From positions 1-11,822 of the forward strand of contig CALAEZ010000100.1 in assembly GCA_937891125.1 (NCBI GenBank): a DNA stretch of 11,822 nucleotides, given 5' to 3'. A program made the translations under genes and the position numbers. The stretch comes from an uncultured Treponema sp. (GTDB lineage: Bacteria > Spirochaetota > Spirochaetia > Treponematales > Treponemataceae). This document shows positions 6,076-11,822 of this stretch, one piece after another. The notes beneath the pieces were generated by a model that was not told where the DNA came from, did not search any database, and saw only the letters and a program-made list of their open reading frames with translations. Position 1 is the first letter of the stretch; every line of letters begins with the position of its first letter.

Positions 6076-7596
6076 ATGGAACATAGTGACGTCATTGTCA
6101 CTCCGGAAAGCATGGCAAAAATTAAAATTGCCATTCAAGATGAGATTCCGCTTACAATTACGACCTATACCTTGCCACATAAGACCGAAGATTTCATGAA
6201 TCTGATTCTTGCAACATTTCTGCAGGAGCTTCATCAGGCGCGCCTAATTGAATATTTAAAATATTGCCTCAGCGAGCTTTTAACTAACTCAAAAAAAGCA
6301 AACACCAAGCGCATTTATTTTCGCGAAAAAAATCTCAATATTTTTGACAAAGCCGATTATGAGCGCGGTATGCAGAACTTTAAGTCAGAAACGCTTGATA
6401 ACATTGACCATTACCTGCAGTTGCAGAAGGATGCAGGCTTATATGTGCGCCTTTTGATGCAGGTGCGAAGTAATAAGATTAAGATTGAAGTGCGCAATAA
6501 CGCCGAAATGACGTTTGAAGAGTACAAGCGCGTGCATGACAAGATGAATCGTGCGCAGCAGTACACTTCAATGGAGCAGGCGTTTGCTTCGGTGCTTGAT
6601 GACACCGAAGGCGGCGGCTTAGGCTTAATCATTATGATTCTGATGCTCCAGAAGGTGGGGCTTACTGAGGAAAATTTCCAGGTTATTTGTGAGCGTGGCG
6701 AAACGATTACCCGCATTATTCTGCCGTTGGACGTGCAGGAAAATCAGGAGGTGGCAAAGCTGTCGCAGGAATTCCTCGATAAAGTTGACGATTTACCGGT
6801 GTTGCCCGATACGCTTACCAAGCTTGAAGCGCTCATAAAAGACCCCCGTAGCAGCATGACTGAAATTGCCGCGCTTATCGAAAGCAACGCCGACCTTGCC
6901 GGCAGCCTGCTAAAAGAGGTGAATTCTGCCGCCTATGCGTTAGCAACTCCGTGTTGCAACTTGACGCAAGCGGTCACTATGTTTGGCTTGCGCGGTATAC
7001 GAAAGCTTTTGCACTCGGTTGTCGCCATACATGCGCTTTTGCCGCTTGTAGCACATCCGCGCGCCGGTTTACAGGAACATTCGCATCGTGTTGCGCTGTA
7101 TGCAGAGCTGCTTGCCCGTGAACTGTCCCCTGATGACGATGACGTTGCAGAGGATGCGTACACCTGTGGGCTTTTGCATGACATGGGAAAATACATTTTT
7201 GACGCCATTCATCCTGATTTGCTTGATAAGGCAATGGCAGTCACTAAAAACCGTGGATTTTCGGTTGACGTTTTTGAGCGCATGACAAGCGGCGTCACCC
7301 ACAGCGATTTAGGCGCCATGATTGCAAAAAAATGGAATTTTCCCAAGAATATCATTGCCGTTATCCGCCATCACCATGAGCCTGACCTGTCGCCGTATTA
7401 TGCGCGCAAGCTTTCGTACCTTGTCTATCTGGCAAACTTTATTGCCCGCTACGAGCAGGGAATAGTAGAGGCGCGTACGCTTGATGTTGACGTTGGTAAG
7501 CGATTCGGTATAAAAAACGAAGAGCAGCTCAAGGAATTGAGCGAGCGGTTTAGCTCAGTATTTGCTGCGGTTACCAAGCGTACTGCTTCATTGTGA
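6076..7596 (+). CDS. GHKL-ATPase-like / HDOD domain fusion protein
   Basis: A 506-residue cytoplasmic protein that looks like a signalling component. The N-terminal part (about 40-220) resembles a GHKL (histidine-kinase-type) ATPase domain: N-box SELLTNSKKAN (E67, N71) and glycine-rich lid EGGGLGL (178-184). The G1 position reads VRNNAEM (139-145) instead of a DxGxG motif, so ATP binding is uncertain, and no phospho-accepting histidine domain precedes it. The C-terminal part (about 235-500) is an HDOD domain. It keeps HD-type residues: H335/H337, HDMGK (H368, D369), THSDLG (H409) and HHHEP (432-436). It lacks the GYP motif of cyclic-di-GMP phosphodiesterases. GAGGAG lies nine bases before the ATG. 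Its 3' end overlaps the convergent methyltransferase gene by nine bases. No membrane segment is seen, so input is probably intracellular or via a partner. Confidence 0.8.
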   Translation: MEHSDVIVTPESMAKIKIAIQDEIPLTITTYTLPHKTEDFMNLILATFLQELHQARLIEYLKYCLSELLTNSKKANTKRIYFREKNLNIFDKADYERGMQNFKSETLDNIDHYLQLQKDAGLYVRLLMQVRSNKIKIEVRNNAEMTFEEYKRVHDKMNRAQQYTSMEQAFASVLDDTEGGGLGLIIMILMLQKVGLTEENFQVICERGETITRIILPLDVQENQEVAKLSQEFLDKVDDLPVLPDTLTKLEALIKDPRSSMTEIAALIESNADLAGSLLKEVNSAAYALATPCCNLTQAVTMFGLRGIRKLLHSVVAIHALLPLVAHPRAGLQEHSHRVALYAELLARELSPDDDDVAEDAYTCGLLHDMGKYIFDAIHPDLLDKAMAVTKNRGFSVDVFERMTSGVTHSDLGAMIAKKWNFPKNIIAVIRHHHEPDLSPYYARKLSYLVYLANFIARYEQGIVEARTLDVDVGKRFGIKNEEQLKELSERFSSVFAAVTKRTASL

Positions 7597-8427
7597 AACA
7601 GCACCTTTTTGAAGAGCTTCTACCCACTTTTGCATTAAAATGCCAAACGCAACACCCACGTTGAGTGACGCTTTTAAGCCGGTCATCGGAATGGTGACGC
7701 GACCATACGTTGCGCGCTTGAGTGCCTGCGGGCTTACTCCCAGCTCCTCAGAGCCAATTATGCAAATTCCTTCTTTCGGAAATACAAAATCTTCGATAGG
7801 GGTGCCGCCTGTTTCCAGAACAAAAACCGGCACGTCTTCAGGAAGGTCGGTAAGCGCGCACCGCTGGTAGCCAAGTGTTTCTATGCAGCCCATGCTGCTG
7901 CGGACGGCCTTCGGGTGGTCAGGATCGGTGCACAGTGGCGAAAGATAGACCTTTTCTGCGCCCATTGCTTCTGCCGTGCGAAAGATTGAGCCTAAGTTGA
8001 ATGGCGAACGTATGTCTTCGGCGTAGACAGCCACGCCGGGAAAAAAGGTGCGCGCGGTAATGGTTGTCTCCGGCGCCTGCGGGCGGTGAGGAGCTATAAC
8101 AAGATCCCATTCTGCAGGGAACGTGCCGATTGCTGCAAGCAGCGCATTGCGTGCAATATTGCAGGCGCGCCGCTCATCAAATGATGTCTCTGGAGCGGCA
8201 AGCAGCGCCTTTAGCTCGGCGCGCGCTTCTGTGCTCAGGGCGGCATCCTGCAAGACGATTTCTGCAAGGCGGCGCGTATACTCGGCGCGGCTCATGCTTT
8301 TAAAGGTGTATTCGTTACCAGGCTCTGCAATGCCCGCAATATCGCGCTCTAAGGCGCCAAAGGTGAGTGCAAGCTTGCGCCGCTTTTGCCCTGGCTCTAG
8401 CTGATTCAATTTTCCTGGTTCTATCAT
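7588..8427 (-). CDS. SpoU/TrmH-family RNA 2'-O-ribose methyltransferase
   Basis: A SPOUT-fold, S-adenosylmethionine-dependent RNA ribose methyltransferase of 279 residues. The catalytic part occupies about 130-270 with all three SpoU motifs: motif 1 DIRSPFNLGSIFRTAEAMGA (N144, R150), motif 2 IGSEELG (224-230) and motif 3 IPMTGLKASLNVGVA (246-260). The N-terminal 125 residues are an extra, charged, mostly helical domain that I cannot assign; it may recognise the RNA. Whether the target is rRNA or tRNA cannot be told. GGAG lies seven bases before the ATG. It follows the ADH-fold gene by 23 bases and is probably its operon partner. Its 3' end overlaps the convergent HDOD gene, with no intergenic terminator. 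Confidence 0.9.
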   Translation of the reverse strand: MIEPGKLNQLEPGQKRRKLALTFGALERDIAGIAEPGNEYTFKSMSRAEYTRRLAEIVLQDAALSTEARAELKALLAAPETSFDERRACNIARNALLAAIGTFPAEWDLVIAPHRPQAPETTITARTFFPGVAVYAEDIRSPFNLGSIFRTAEAMGAEKVYLSPLCTDPDHPKAVRSSMGCIETLGYQRCALTDLPEDVPVFVLETGGTPIEDFVFPKEGICIIGSEELGVSPQALKRATYGRVTIPMTGLKASLNVGVAFGILMQKWVEALQKGAVSQ

Positions 8428-8450
8428 CAGAGTATCTCCGCTCGGTGCAT

Positions 8451-9602
8451 TTAGAATGCTTTTTTGACAAGCCCAAACAGGTCATCGCTTGTCATGCTGC
8501 GCGGCATAGCGCTTATCAGTGCAAGCTGCCCGGCATCCTCGGCTGCAAGCGTCAGCTGCTCAATCGAAAGCGACAGATCCTTTAGGCGCGCTGGCAGGTT
8601 GAGCTTTGCAAGCTGCTGTCGGGCCATCTCAACAAGGTCAGCAGAGCGCGCATCGTTTGTCGTGCTGTCGCTGTCTGGCCGAATGTGCTCCATAATGCGT
8701 GCAATTCGCTCAGCCTTAAATGCGGCGCAGTCTTCAATAACATGCGGTAACAGAATTGCCGTAATAAGCGCACGCGAAACCTTGTAGCGTGCATTTATGC
8801 TGAGCGCAAGCAGTGAAGCCGGTCCTATTGAACTTGTTGCCGCTGCCAGCGATGCCATGCAGCCACTTTGTACTAACAGCTCGTTTTGCGGCGTGGTAAC
8901 CGTAAGCGAGTGATTTTCTTCGAATGCAAAGCCGAGCAGCTCTGCGGCTTTTTCGCTCATCATGTCGCTAAAGAAATTGGCGCGCTGCGAAAGATACGCT
9001 TCAACCGCAAGACAGAGCACTTCTTGCGTCATTGAGCCAATTTGCTTTTCGCTTAACGTTACGGTCAGATTGGGGTCAAAAAGCGCAAGCTTGCATAAGC
9101 CTGTTTGTGCTTTTACAAGCGCAATGCGTGAAGAGCGGGAGTCGGTAAGCGGAATAGTGTCGGTAAACAAAAAGGGGTCGCGGCTTGTCGTGGGAATACA
9201 GATGAGCGGAAGCGCGGGCTCCTTAGGCGCAGTATCGCTTTCAAGTGCGTCATATATGTCTGTTTTTGCATTACAGAGCGAGGCGACAGCGCGCGCGACA
9301 TGCAGCGTTTTACCGCCTCCCGCTGCAATCACCCCATGAATGTGGGCTTGCCGCGCAAGAGCGAGTGCTTGGTCAACTGTTTTTGATTCTGCTGTTTCGG
9401 TTAGTGCGTCAAAGACGAAAAAGCTAATGCCGCGGTCGGTCAGCGAGGCGGTAATTTTTTCTGTGACGCCAACCTCTTTTAAAACAGGGTCTGCAATCAG
9501 CATGTATTTAGAGCCCCAGCTCAAGGCAAATTGCCCTAATCTACTGAGCGTGTATGCGCCAAGCACAATATTCGGTGAAATACGAAATGTTAAATCTGCC
9601 AT
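8451..9602 (-). CDS. Iron-containing alcohol dehydrogenase fold protein lacking metal ligands
   Basis: The 383-residue protein has the group III (iron-containing) alcohol dehydrogenase / glycerol dehydrogenase layout. It has a glycine-rich loop AAGGGKTLHVARAVA (93-107), IPTTSRDPFLFTD (136-148), LFDPNLT (174-180), VEAY (200-203), ILLPHV (283-288) and a typical C-terminal SMTSDDLFGL. Active-site positions have changed, however. The metal aspartate and histidine before EAY are E194 and L198, and the usual HxxxH and PHG histidines read S263, L267 and R277. The conserved Asp of GGGSxxD is H101, and the PTTAGTGSE loop is absent. It is therefore probably a non-catalytic relative or an enzyme using different chemistry. 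I start it at 9602 because GGGAG lies about six bases upstream; the ATG at 9659 falls in the terminator of the upstream operon. Confidence 0.82.
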   Translation of the reverse strand: MADLTFRISPNIVLGAYTLSRLGQFALSWGSKYMLIADPVLKEVGVTEKITASLTDRGISFFVFDALTETAESKTVDQALALARQAHIHGVIAAGGGKTLHVARAVASLCNAKTDIYDALESDTAPKEPALPLICIPTTSRDPFLFTDTIPLTDSRSSRIALVKAQTGLCKLALFDPNLTVTLSEKQIGSMTQEVLCLAVEAYLSQRANFFSDMMSEKAAELLGFAFEENHSLTVTTPQNELLVQSGCMASLAAATSSIGPASLLALSINARYKVSRALITAILLPHVIEDCAAFKAERIARIMEHIRPDSDSTTNDARSADLVEMARQQLAKLNLPARLKDLSLSIEQLTLAAEDAGQLALISAMPRSMTSDDLFGLVKKAF

Positions 9603-9616
9603 GTTTTCTCCCGTAG

Positions 9617-9634
9617 AAAAACCGCGCAGGCGGT
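9617..9634 (-). promoter_or_regulatory. Small terminator-like hairpin in the ADH-like gene's leader
   Basis: On the minus strand ACCGC and GCGGT (9634-9630 and 9625-9621) pair around CTGC, and five T follow immediately. The GGGAG ribosome site begins a few bases later. The stem is only five pairs, so it may be a weak attenuator or a back-up to the strong terminator just upstream. Confidence 0.35.
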
Positions 9635-9657
9635 GCCATTTATTTTGTTTTGGATAC

Positions 9658-9689
9658 AAAAAAAGGCGGGAATCTTCTTCCCACCTTTT
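9658..9689 (-). terminator. Intrinsic terminator of the rsmI-flgM transcript
   Basis: On the minus strand AAAAGGTGGGAA (9689-9678) pairs with TTCCCGCCTTTT (9672-9661) over twelve positions, one of them a G-T wobble, around a five-base loop. A run of seven T follows (9664-9658). On the plus strand the wobble becomes a C-A mismatch, so the element is best suited to the minus strand. It lies 43 bases after the flgM stop codon and separates flgM from the ADH-like gene. Confidence 0.85.
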
Positions 9690-9732
9690 CCCGTGTACGT
9701 TACATACTGTCTGACTCTAACGGCAACCGCCA

Positions 9733-10020
9733 TTACAGTCCGTAGCTTGTCATAATGCGTTCTGCTGTTGCAGAAATAACCGCCTGATTAAGGTAGTTTG
9801 GATCCTTAATCTTTTCCTTAAGCTCCGCAATGCGGTCGGTGCGGACATCTGGTGTTTCGTCGGCAACTTGATTCAGATAATAGGCTCTTGCTGCTTCTTT
9901 TGCTTCTTCAGAAACATTGATAGAATCCGGCGCTGACTTAAAGCCCTCTGTACTGCTTGTGCGACGAGTATTCTGTACATTATTTAGGGGAGTAACTCCG
10001 CCAATCTTGTCTATCATCAT
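9733..10020 (-). CDS. flgM: Anti-sigma-28 factor FlgM
   Basis: FlgM binds and inactivates the flagellar sigma factor FliA (sigma-28) until the hook-basal body is finished. The 95-residue protein has the usual size and order: a flexible N-terminal half, an INVSEEAKEA segment (about 34-43), then the sigma-binding region beginning TPDVRTDRIAELKEKI and ending SATAERIM, a match to the PDVRxxKVxxLKxxI signature. I use the first of two adjacent ATG codons because GAGG/TAGG lie 8-12 bases upstream. It follows rsmI by 16 bases and shares its transcript, which ends at the strong terminator after the gene. No sigma-28 promoter is visible directly upstream, so its supply may depend on the rsmI promoter. 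In spirochaetes the flagella are periplasmic, and how FlgM is released is not evident here. Confidence 0.88.
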   Translation of the reverse strand: MMIDKIGGVTPLNNVQNTRRTSSTEGFKSAPDSINVSEEAKEAARAYYLNQVADETPDVRTDRIAELKEKIKDPNYLNQAVISATAERIMTSYGL

Positions 10021-10036
10021 AGTAACCTACCTCACT

Positions 10037-10744
10037 TTAATTATCGGAACTTTCGTCAGAAAGTTTAGCGTTTTTATTGCCGGAAACGAAAATTGCGAAC
10101 TCCCCGAGGATTTTATCCCTCGAAGCGAACTCATCCCGCATCTCGCTTGCCGTCCCGTCAACAATCTCCTCGTGCAGCTTGGTCAGTTCCCTGCCCACGA
10201 CTACACGCCGCTCACTATCAATATCGGCCAAGTCCGTCAGAAGTTTAGTGATTCTGAACGGAGATTCGTATAAAACGAAGGCGTCTCCTGTAGCGCACAG
10301 CTCCCGCAAGCGTGAGCGTCTGCGACCTGGTTTTGGCGACAAGAAGCCTTCAAAAATAAGCGTCTTTCCGCCCGCTCCTGCAACACTTACAAGCGTTGCA
10401 AATGCGCTTGCGCCTGGAATCGGCACGACTGTGTGTCCTGCTTTCCGTGCAAGCCCTGCTAAAATTGCGCCTGGATCGCTAATGCCCGGCGTTCCTGCAT
10501 CGCTTGCGTAGGCAACTGTTTTGCCCTCGTCAAGCAGCTGTATAATCTTTTGACCTGCGCTTTCTTCATTCTGAGAACGACACGAAACAAGCGGCTTGCG
10601 GATTTCAAAATGCGTAAGCAGCTGCAGCGTGTGGCGGGTGTCTTCGGCTGCAATTACATCAACAGACTTAAAGGTTTCAAGTGCGCGAAATGTAATATCG
10701 CCAAGATTCCCGATTGGCGTTCCCACAATATAAAGCTCAGACAC
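10037..10744 (-). CDS. rsmI: 16S rRNA (cytidine-1402-2'-O) methyltransferase RsmI
   Basis: RsmI methylates the 2'-OH of C1402 in the decoding centre of 16S rRNA using S-adenosylmethionine. Tetrapyrrole-methylase-fold motifs are clear: YIVGTPIGNLGDIT (5-18), AEDTRHT (33-39), YASDAGTPGISDPG (79-92), PIPGASA (108-114) and FEGFLSPK (131-138). At 235 residues it lacks the C-terminal extension of the roughly 286-residue E. coli protein. The start codon is GTG (10744-10742); the N-terminus MSELYIVGTPIGN fits the family and no in-frame ATG is better placed. There is no convincing Shine-Dalgarno sequence. A well-formed promoter ends six bases before the GTG, which predicts a leaderless transcript. flgM follows after 16 bases. 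Confidence 0.95.
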   Translation of the reverse strand: MSELYIVGTPIGNLGDITFRALETFKSVDVIAAEDTRHTLQLLTHFEIRKPLVSCRSQNEESAGQKIIQLLDEGKTVAYASDAGTPGISDPGAILAGLARKAGHTVVPIPGASAFATLVSVAGAGGKTLIFEGFLSPKPGRRRSRLRELCATGDAFVLYESPFRITKLLTDLADIDSERRVVVGRELTKLHEEIVDGTASEMRDEFASRDKILGEFAIFVSGNKNAKLSDESSDN

Positions 10745-10750
10745 AGCTCA

Positions 10751-10779
10751 AGTATATGCGATACCTGCTCAGAAATCAA
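10751..10779 (-). promoter_or_regulatory. Sigma70-type promoter of rsmI-flgM, predicted leaderless
   Basis: On the minus strand TTGATT (10779-10774) and TATACT (10756-10751) are separated by exactly 17 bases. Only six bases (TGAGCT) separate the -10 from the GTG start codon. The usual +1 position therefore falls on the G of the start codon (10744). Confidence 0.55.
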
Positions 10780-10812
10780 GGCAAGCCGCCCGTTTTGCCG
10801 CACGTTTACAGC

Positions 10813-11822
10813 TTATTTTTTTGTTTCCGAAACGAGGTAGAGCTTTGCAAATACCGTGATACGCTCTGCTTGCAGCGCATTGGTGGGTACGGCGCTGTAG
10901 CCGTCATCAGTCTTTTGGATGGTGACGTCAGCAATCACTTTTTTACCTTCGCGGATTTGTGCGGTAGCTTCGCCTGCTGCTACGCGAGCGGCTGCAGCGC
11001 TTGTGAGGCGCAGAGGAAGTGCGCTCCTGTTTGCTACGCTCAGCACCGCGCCGTCACATAGGTTTTCGGAAATGTAGGCATCTATAAAGCTGTCGCGCGC
11101 GGCAACCTGTTCCTGCAGTCGGCTGACATCGCCGCGAAGCGCATCTGCCTGCTGCTGCAGGCTTTGTGCGGCGCGGGCAAGCGTGGAGCCGATTTCGTAC
11201 GTTTTGTTTTTCATTGCGTGCACGAACGACGGAATGTCGCGTTCCTGCGGAATATCAGCGACAATGCGCGTTATGTAATCAAAGTCAGAAAAGGCGGCTT
11301 CGGTGTCGACAAGTGCGTCGGTGAGCGTTTGCGCCGTTTTGCCACTTCCTGCGCGGTAGTCGCTGGCAGTGAAGCTTTCTGCAGAAGCATTTTCGGCAGC
11401 GGCTTTTCGGACAACGCTGTTGCCATGTGCGTCACGCACAAAGGGGTCGAGCTCGTCAATGCGTGCCTGGTAGACGCGGCGAACCTCTTCGACAGCCGCG
11501 CGCTGCGCTTCCTTTGCGGCCTGTTGCTGTGCAGCCATCTGTAAGCGTAGCTCTGCAATTTGTGCTTCATAGCGAGAAGCCTGCTGCTTCATCTCCAGGT
11601 CGTGTAGCTGCCGCTGGCTGTCAATGGCTGCTTCCTGTTCCTGCGCACGGCTGATTTTTGCGCCGTCGTAGGTGTCAAGCTGGGACGAATATTGCTGAAT
11701 TTCGTTTTCTGCTGTCTGAATAAGCGTGTCATATTCTTCATGCAAACGCTGCACGGTCGCCTCATACTCCTTCTCCACTGCTTCTGCCTTGCGCTTCATG
11801 GCGGCAGGAGTGGAAACAGCTG
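10813..11822 (-). CDS. Coiled-coil protein, 5' end beyond the window
   Basis: I do not recognise a family. The frame is open to the right edge: before the ATG at 11799 it continues as AVSTPAA with no stop and no ribosome site, so the N-terminus is missing. The visible ~335 residues begin with about 125 residues of charged heptad-like helix rich in Glu, Gln, Arg and Ala. A mixed central region (about 130-205 from M11799) follows, then a short second coil (about 208-240, ARAAQSLQQQADALRGD...). The last part (about 245-328) is probably beta-rich and ends VFAKLYLVSETKK. No membrane segment or signal is seen in the visible part. It may be a structural or envelope-associated filament protein. It ends 68 bases before rsmI, which has its own promoter. 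Confidence 0.75.
   Translation of the reverse strand, partial: AVSTPAAMKRKAEAVEKEYEATVQRLHEEYDTLIQTAENEIQQYSSQLDTYDGAKISRAQEQEAAIDSQRQLHDLEMKQQASRYEAQIAELRLQMAAQQQAAKEAQRAAVEEVRRVYQARIDELDPFVRDAHGNSVVRKAAAENASAESFTASDYRAGSGKTAQTLTDALVDTEAAFSDFDYITRIVADIPQERDIPSFVHAMKNKTYEIGSTLARAAQSLQQQADALRGDVSRLQEQVAARDSFIDAYISENLCDGAVLSVANRSALPLRLTSAAAARVAAGEATAQIREGKKVIADVTIQKTDDGYSAVPTNALQAERITVFAKLYLVSETKK

Noticed and set aside
9603..9659. Upstream ATG that would lengthen the ADH-like protein by 19 residues
   Set aside because: It sits in the T-tract of the flgM terminator and the added residues do not match the fold's usual start; the ATG at 9602 has GGGAG before it.
10077..10511. 144-codon plus-strand open frame
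   Set aside because: It is antisense to rsmI, whose motifs are unmistakable, and its product has no recognisable features.
10780..10799. GGCAA...TTGCC inverted repeat between the coiled-coil gene and rsmI as a terminator
   Set aside because: The stem is only five pairs and no T-tract follows on the minus strand.
1..11822. CRISPR array, tRNA, rRNA, insertion sequence, integrase or defence island
   Set aside because: No regular repeats, cloverleaf-like sequence, transposase or nuclease motifs were seen; gene content is ordinary chromosomal core.

Overview
The window looks like chromosomal core sequence from a host-associated spirochaete of the Treponema type. This rests on the flavour of the proteins (Pta, FlgM, LspA, RsmI, a spirochaete-like Na/Pi-PhoU transporter), the presence of a flagellar anti-sigma factor, and roughly 50% G+C. 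The genus is inferred from protein character, not from a database match. There are no rRNA, tRNA, CRISPR, insertion-sequence or phage signatures. Twelve genes fill almost all of the sequence and no gene-free gap exceeds 200 bases.

Layout: (1) pta (98-1123, +) makes acetyl phosphate/acetyl-CoA and is preceded by a perfect UUCG-loop hairpin. (2) A convergent gap (1124-1219) holds three inverted repeats. (3) A five-gene minus-strand run reads from 5886 down to 1220: a Na/Pi cotransporter-PhoU protein, a four-helix membrane protein with a degenerate alpha/beta-hydrolase-like C-terminus, a Nif3/DUF34 protein, lspA, and a small membrane protein. (4) A 189-bp divergent promoter region (5887-6075) carries a good sigma70 promoter, a palindrome and a tandem A-rich repeat ahead of (5) a fusion of a GHKL-ATPase-like domain with an HDOD domain (6076-7596, +). 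(6) A minus-strand pair reads from 9602 to 7588: an iron-alcohol-dehydrogenase-fold protein that has lost its metal ligands, then a SpoU/TrmH rRNA-or-tRNA methyltransferase. (7) rsmI and flgM (10744-9733, -) end in a strong intrinsic terminator. (8) A coiled-coil protein running off the right edge (10813-11822, -).

No defence system or obvious new multi-gene system is visible. The most unusual signals are: three genes (Na/Pi transporter, lspA, rsmI) that lack a Shine-Dalgarno sequence and have a TATANT -10 box only 6-10 bases before the start codon, which predicts leaderless or near-leaderless mRNAs while their neighbours have clear ribosome sites; the ADH-fold protein without metal or NAD motifs; the membrane-tethered hydrolase-like protein without a GxSxG elbow, coupled to phosphate transport; and terminator-like hairpins placed directly before the ribosome sites of pta and the ADH-like gene.
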